A stretch of DNA of 14,613 nucleotides from Tieghemiomyces parasiticus (lineage: Eukaryota > Kickxellomycota > Dimargaritomycetes > Dimargaritales > Dimargaritaceae): NCBI GenBank assembly GCA_027575765.1, contig JANBPT010001099.1, positions 1 to 14,613 on the forward strand, in the 5' to 3' direction. This document shows positions 10,310 to 14,613 of this stretch, in pieces (position 1 is the first letter of the stretch; every line of letters begins with the position of its first letter). The position numbers and the translations under genes are program-made. The notes under the pieces are model-generated. The model was given only the letters and a program-made list of their open reading frames with translations, searched no databases and was not told the origin of the DNA.

Positions 10310-10316
10310 TTTTATA
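10310..10316 (-). promoter_or_regulatory. TATA-like box upstream of the thioesterase gene
   Basis: TATAAAA on the - strand, about 210 nt before the thioesterase ATG at 10099. The distance would allow a leader of roughly 180 nt. Only the motif and its orientation support it. Confidence 0.3.
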
Positions 10317-10614
10317 GGTGAAGGGGGGAGGGGGTATTATTGGGGAGGGCGTGGAGCTCAAAGCCCAGTGGCAAAAAGGTTTATCACAAGCTAGTGGTTG
10401 TTATATCCTGCGTTTGGCGTTTCTTATTATAGCTGACCGAGTCTAGTAAATGGGTGGTCCTTCCGGGTAGTCAGCGATAGAATGACCTGCCGACCCTCGC
10501 AGAAACCAACTGGCACGTGTAACAGGTATGGTAGTGACTGGCCATGAAGGAGAAGGGGGGAGGGTGGCCGGAACTCCACACCCCCTCATTGGTGTCGCCC
10601 CACTGCTTTCACAG

Positions 10615-10620
10615 GTAAGT
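10615..10620 (+). other. Strong splice donor, possible first exon or leader intron of zinc-finger gene
   Basis: CAG/GTAAGT matches the donor consensus used in this window. A frame from an ATG at 10544 reaches it in phase 2, and an acceptor-like GCCAG ending at 10988 would continue it in frame into the preferred first exon of the zinc-finger gene. The acceptor lacks a pyrimidine tract, so this is only a candidate. Confidence 0.3.
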
Positions 10621-10882
10621 TATTCAGTCATTTGTAGCCATTGCGAACAATAGTAATGAAACCCCCCCCCCCGCTTTAATTTGAGCAGTTTGTACTCCAA
10701 GGCAGAGGGAAAGTGGCTATCAAATGCCACTCTAATGGCCTAACTCCGCCCTGGGGCTCCTGGGGTGTCTTAACGGAGGCGTAATACACCACCGACCTCA
10801 TGGATATAGGTAATGGTTACGACAGGCAGGCGCATTATTGGTCTCGGTAAATCCTTGTGCCCAAACTTTCCGATACCCCTCC

Positions 10883-10900
10883 CCTCCTCCTCCTCCTCCT
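10883..10900 (+). repeat. (CCT)6 trinucleotide microsatellite
   Basis: Six perfect CCT units in the pyrimidine-rich leader region of the zinc-finger gene. No coding role is seen. Confidence 0.9.
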
Positions 10901-11055
10901 ATCCGGGAGTCCCACCAGCTCAGGCTCAGACGCAAGCCATAGGCATTGCCCAGGACTTGAATTGACAATGGCACATGCCAATTGCCAGGCGTAATTCCAC
11001 CTCCCATTGCTTGTTTACGATCTCCTTCCCCCCGGTTCTGACCATCCCCAATCTC

Positions 11056-12126
11056 ATGACTTCGTCCCTACCACCAGAAACCCAGCGGGCCGCCCTAGCG
11101 CTGCCCCTGCAATGGCCGAGTCCCGCCTTGCCGAACGGTAAGACCCTTCTTGCGAAACCAAATTGAGGCAATACTGTTGCCCTTGGGTGCCTGAATCGCT
11201 GTGTTCGAAACGACTTTCCCAACCGTTGGCTAACCATATTCAGTAATACCCCGGTCCGGCTCACGACAACTCCTGGTGCTCCTTCACTATGGTACGTAAC
11301 CCCGCTTTCCCCTTCCGCCCACCTTCCCCCAGTCCTGGGCAAATCGGTCTTACCGTTACCCGAAGCCTGCCGTGACCATATTCGTAAGGCCTACACGAGA
11401 CGGGCCAACCTGGTCGGTGCCTCACCGGTACGTCCGCGCACCACATTCGACACCTCACCCAGCAGCGGTCGGACCAGTTATCATGATTCGACCGCCCCAT
11501 CCCCGCAGCGACCGTACGCACCCACCATGGTTACAAGCCCTTCGCCGAGACGGAGCGAGGGGATCTACCGATGTGAGCCCTGTCGCAAGTCGTTCGTTCA
11601 AGAACAGACATACCTGGCACATACCAAGACGTCTAAGCACGTTCAGGCCGTGGCTCAGCTGAACAGAAATGGGCCTTCGAAAGGTAGCCAGGGCTCGGCC
11701 AAGTCTTATACGGATTTGTCCGACATGGCTTATGGTAAGTAGGTACTTGGCCAGGCTTTAAACTTTTTGATAAACCGGCGAAGACCCCTCCTCCCTGACC
11801 TTTGACTAACAAAAAAATACCCGTCTTATTGCCTTACATACTCCTACCACCTTAAATCTTTGCTTAGACGCGATCCAAACGCTCAAGCATCTTGATAAGC
11901 TTCGAGAAACAGCGCCTGAACAGGTGCCCACCATCCTTTGGAATGTCAGTCGAGGTAAGCAACGGTAACCTTTTTTTTTACGGCACATACTCTCGAAGCG
12001 TATTGTCCCTCCCCCCCCCACTCTCCCTTAGGAATACAAAGTTTGCTGAACATGATCTAGACCGTCCTAAATGTGGATAATTTTCCGTGTATACTAAAAG
12101 CGTCTGGTTTCTTTCTGCTTAATCCG

Positions 12127-12163
<37 letters not shown>

Positions 12164-13878
12164 ACTGTGGGAACACGGTTGCATTAGGGACGCGTACATT
12201 GGGTTGTCGCATCTAGCCGTCGCTGTTACTGCCACCGTGGCGGATCCGACGGTACGGGCGCTAGGTAGTTCAGCCCGTAGGGCACTTTTTGTCATCAGTG
12301 TCATCTTTGGGCAGCCCGCCGGGCCGGACAACGACGATGTATATAGGTATTTATGTACTGAGTTTGGTATCGACCTACAGCGTATTCCGAACAAGGAGCG
12401 GGTAAGTAAGGTTGAGAGCAGCGCTTAACGCACGCATCTGCCTGTTAAGTGCTGTAGTCCTTCTTTTAAATTAGCCTCCGTCTTTCTCACCCATCAGGTC
12501 ACCTCCCCCTTTCCCGCTTAATACCGTGGAATACGCCTCCTCCTCTACCGATACTCAGGTACCCCACCAGTCGCTGGATGCTCTGCTCCACAACTGCAAA
12601 GTCGCTTTTTTCGGACCCGGGTCGCCCCTCGCGTCCCCAAGTGTACGCGACCGGAAACTATGGGACGCCCTAGAAGAGGCGGCTGGAGTACTATCGGCGG
12701 TCGGTTCCCTCGATCCAGCGCTCCCCTGTAGAGACAATGAGGTTGATGTGACGGCAGTCTACCTGCGGCTGGCGGCTCTGATTCTGTGCGAGCAATACAA
12801 CCGGTGAGTAGCGTGTAAATCGAGTTTCCTGCTCGCATCGGAGCGCTAGTCTCCTTCCGTCGCTCGGTTTTTAACCCCAGCAATCGCCCGCTGATCTCCT
12901 CTTCCCGGCCCAGCCCCGTGAGCTTCGTCAAGTTTGGTCGCAGCTTGGAACAGGTAAGTGATTGGAAGGGTAGAAAAGAAGCACTTGGGGGTTTTGCCCG
13001 GTGTCTTCGACGCCAGCTTACTGAAGCAAGTGCACAGGAGAGAAAACTCTCTGGTGCCTCGCTTGAGCTTACTTTGCCTACGCTGACCGCAATACCTACT
13101 ACACCTTACTATCCCCAACACAGTTCTTCAGCGAACGCGGTTGGTACGGACTGGCCTGTGACTGCCTGATCCTGATCGACACGAAACTTGTACACAAACA
13201 GAAAATGGACTACGCCTCGGCGGTTCAGTTGACGGTAGATATGGCGCGAGGTATACAAATGGCTGCGGCTCTAAGTAAGTTGTGCCATTTTTATGGTCTA
13301 CGGTAAAAGGGAGATTCGTTGTGATTACAAAACAAATGACGTCAGACCTATAACTGACTTTACACCGGCTCTTCACTCCTGACCGCTACTACCACTGCTA
13401 AAATTGTTTATTTTTTGTAATTTCACAGGCGATCTGACCCGATCGGAGACCATGCGCGGGCAGTGCAGGCAGTTGCAAGCCCGACTGGCCGAGACTGGTC
13501 ATGATGTAGAGCTACTCCGCGCAATCCTAACGGTAAGTAAATTATGTGTCCAAGCCAAGCCAATCGTTATACCCTCGCGGTGCCGGGCTTTGACTTGTAG
13601 ACCACCTCCTCTGACGCTTAATGTGGACATGTTTGCTATATAACACCAACCCGCCGCAGATATTCTCGGCCGTGGCTGAGGCCCTGATGACGGGTAGCGC
13701 CCCGTTGGACACTCTGCATATGGACGCGGAGATGCAGTACTTAGCTGCGGCTAGCCTTGCCGATCCCGCTTTTACACAGGCTCTGGGTGCCACTAACATC
13801 CCAAGTGACCAGTGGCAAGTGATACTAAGAAGTATTCGGGCCAACTGGCTTCCAACCGTTCGGCCGACATTGGGATGA
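11056..13878 (+). CDS. Uncharacterised U1/C2H2 zinc-finger protein with helical C-terminal region
   Basis: Preferred model has ten exons: 11056-11137, 11244-11291, 11333-11734, 11868-11954, 12163-12401, 12559-12803, 12914-12953, 13124-13274, 13429-13532, 13660-13878. All junctions are GT-AG and in phase, giving 538 residues. Residues 122-148 hold one zinc finger (YRCEPC ... HTKTSKH), Cys124-x2-Cys127-x12-His140-x5-His146, the spacing of U1-like/zf-met fingers that bind RNA or RNP proteins. Residues 50-120 are Pro/Ser/Arg-rich and probably disordered. From about 178 on the protein looks alpha-helical, with TPR/HEAT-like text (VKFGRSLEQ, ARLAETGHDVELLRAIL), but no repeat family can be named. 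The start is uncertain: an in-frame ATG at 10975 is possible, and ATG 11527 has perfect CCACCATGG context and would give 430 residues. Role unknown; a nuclear or RNA-linked function is only inferred from the finger. Confidence 0.75.
11292..11332 (+). other. 41-nt mini-intron in the zinc-finger gene
   Basis: GTACGT donor to CCCCCAG acceptor, 41 nt, almost entirely pyrimidine after the donor. Reading through would hit a TAA at once (TAT GGT ACG TAA), so removal is required if exons 1 and 2 are real. It is much shorter than the other introns here (106-208 nt in this gene). GTAAC just after the donor is the only branch-like site. Confidence 0.55.
12131..12160 (+). repeat. (TC)15 microsatellite acting as a polypyrimidine tract
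   Basis: Fifteen perfect TC units end directly against the acceptor AG at 12161-12162 of intron 4 of the zinc-finger gene. The repeat therefore appears to be the polypyrimidine tract of that splice site. Length change in it could alter splicing. Confidence 0.95.
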
Positions 13879-13954
13879 TATACACCACGGTACACCTAAT
13901 TGCATGGGACAGCGAGTCAAACATGACAAGTATGAACCCGCGGCCTAGTATACC

Positions 13955-13960
13955 AATAAA
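13955..13960 (+). terminator. Poly(A) signal AATAAA of the zinc-finger gene
   Basis: Canonical AATAAA 77 nt after the TGA stop at 13876-13878, in the right strand and position for 3' end formation of that gene. Confidence 0.55.
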
Positions 13961-14071
13961 TAGCAACAATGAGTTGTGGAGGGCTGGATTTTCGCAGCCA
14001 GAATCGATCGATGAACTCGATGGGACTTGGAAGCACACAGAGTAGGAGGGGAGAGAGAGCAGTGTATTGCT

Positions 14072-14085
14072 ACGTGACACGTGAC
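14072..14085 (+). promoter_or_regulatory. Tandem ACGTGAC repeat containing a CACGTG E-box
   Basis: Two perfect ACGTGAC units abut; their junction makes CACGTG at 14078-14083. On the - strand each unit contains GTCAC. CACGTG is the core bound by bHLH factors such as yeast Cbf1, and GTCAC is the yeast Rtg1/Rtg3 R-box core. It lies about 195 nt before the synthetase ATG. A regulatory role is inferred from motif and position only. Confidence 0.35.
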
Positions 14086-14172
14086 CAGCTACAGCAGAGG
14101 CTATCCTCAAGTAAAGCAGAAGGCACTTGCACCCAGTGACGCGGTATGCCTATTGGGCCCCAATGCGTTCCC

Positions 14173-14179
14173 TATAAAG
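14173..14179 (+). promoter_or_regulatory. TATA-like box (TATAAAG) of the synthetase gene
   Basis: TATAAAG lies 101 nt before the synthetase ATG at 14280, which would place transcription start at roughly 70 nt before the ATG. It is supported by motif and spacing only. Confidence 0.4.
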
Positions 14180-14279
14180 CCCAGTTCAAGCAGTACACTT
14201 CTACTAGCTCCGTCCGAGATCTCACGCCGCCCTTGCGGAATCCAGTCCACCCTTCCATACCTTGTAGCTCATTACCACC

Positions 14280-14613
14280 ATGTCGTTGCCAATCCGTGCG
14301 CTTCGGGCCCTGCCACTGTGTCCAGCGACGCGTCGCATGCCTTCCGGCCTCGGCCTACCGCGGCTACCCCAACCGAGCCGACCCGTCCTGATTGCCCGTC
14401 ACACTCATTCCGAATCACCCACCGATCCCTCCCTCTCTGCGGCCACCACCTCCCCCTCTACAGTAACAACGCCCGCCCCACCTGCTCAGCATGACCTCCT
14501 GACTCCGACCATAGCCCGGGTCCTCACCGACCGCCACGTTGGCGACTCCGTAGTCCTCACCGGCTGGATTCGCTCCGTCCGCAAACAAAAGGCCTTCGCC
14601 TTCATCGAACTTC
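14280..14613 (+). CDS. NARS2: Mitochondrial asparaginyl-tRNA synthetase, 5' part
   Basis: The ATG at 14280 has ACCATG context and opens a frame that runs off the window after 111 codons, so only the N-terminus is seen and no intron is crossed. A class II synthetase of this type charges mitochondrial tRNA-Asn with asparagine. Residues 1-40 are rich in Arg, Leu and Pro with no acidic residue (MSLPIRALRALP, ATRRMPSG), as expected of a mitochondrial presequence. Residues 45-70 are Ser/Thr/Pro-rich linker. From about 90 the start of the OB-fold anticodon-binding domain is clear (VVLTGWIRSVRKQKAFAFIE), closely like the GWIRSVR-QK segment of human NARS2 and yeast Slm5. The catalytic core lies beyond the window. 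A mitochondrial Asp or Lys enzyme is less likely because the IRSVRKQK pattern is typical of the Asn enzyme. Confidence 0.82.
   Translation, partial: MSLPIRALRALPLCPATRRMPSGLGLPRLPQPSRPVLIARHTHSESPTDPSLSAATTSPSTVTTPAPPAQHDLLTPTIARVLTDRHVGDSVVLTGWIRSVRKQKAFAFIEL

Larger units (their letters stand above)
10100..11055. other. Divergent intergenic region (thioesterase / zinc-finger genes)
   Basis: This span separates two genes transcribed away from each other and should contain both promoters and 5' leaders. A - strand TATAAAA lies at 10310-10316. A poly-C run occurs near 10662-10673 and a (CCT)6 run at 10883-10900. A textbook donor, CAG followed by GTAAGT at 10615, suggests a 5' leader intron or an extra first exon for the zinc-finger gene. 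No independent gene was recognised. Confidence 0.55.
13879..14279. other. Intergenic region between zinc-finger and synthetase genes
   Basis: Holds the 3' UTR of the zinc-finger gene (poly(A) signal at 13955) and the promoter of the synthetase gene (ACGTGAC repeat at 14072, TATA-like box at 14173). A 77-codon + frame at 13812-14045 overlaps the zinc-finger coding end in another frame and has no motif, so it is not called. Confidence 0.6.

Noticed and set aside
10975..11166. Stand-alone 63-codon ORF
   Set aside because: Its 3' half is exon 1 of the zinc-finger gene, which leaves the frame at a GTAAGA donor at 11138; the remainder is intron read-through.
13812..14045. 77-codon + ORF overlapping the end of the zinc-finger gene
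   Set aside because: Different frame from the in-phase terminal exon, no motif, and it covers the expected 3' UTR with its AATAAA.
1..14613. Mobile elements, viral insertions, CRISPR or rRNA genes
   Set aside because: No terminal repeats, reverse transcriptase, integrase or transposase motifs, direct-repeat arrays or rRNA-like sequence were seen on reading both strands; a database search was not possible.

Overview
The window is eukaryotic nuclear DNA. Its genes are split by short spliceosomal introns, mostly 100 to 300 nt, with GTAAGT-type donors, TAAC/CTAAC-like branch sites and CAG or TAG acceptors. The gene types, compact spacing and intron style fit a fungus. Intron density (8 and 9 introns in two genes) and a YANK-type kinase would suit an intron-rich lineage such as an early-diverging fungus, but that placement is inference.

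Four protein genes can be supported. (1) A STK32/YANK-family Ser/Thr kinase, + strand, 4180-6232, has two exons, a lipid-anchor-type N-terminus and a long low-complexity tail. (2) A peroxisomal acyl-CoA thioesterase II (ACOT8/TES1 type), - strand, 10099 down to 7559, was rebuilt from nine exons as 349 residues with the full Asp/Ser/Gln triad and a PTS1-like PKL end. (3) An unrecognised protein with one U1/C2H2-type zinc finger and a long helical C-terminal part, + strand, 11056-13878, has ten exons in the preferred model. (4) The 5' part of a mitochondrial asparaginyl-tRNA synthetase, + strand, starts at 14280 and runs off the window end.

Layout: positions 1-4179 hold no gene I can name. There are two candidate exons of low confidence (289-679 + and 1327-1529 -) and a C+T-rich block (about 2480-4150) in front of the kinase. 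The kinase and thioesterase converge on a 1.3 kb spacer (6233-7558). The thioesterase and zinc-finger gene diverge from a shared 0.96 kb spacer (10100-11055). The zinc-finger gene and synthetase are head to tail with 0.4 kb between them (13879-14279). The genes do not form an evident pathway; this looks like ordinary eukaryotic gene order.

I saw no rRNA, tRNA, CRISPR array, transposase, reverse transcriptase or integrase signature. The most interesting material is the uncharacterised zinc-finger protein, the splicing layout of its 208-nt intron, and the YANK kinase tail. I found no evidence of a new multi-gene system.
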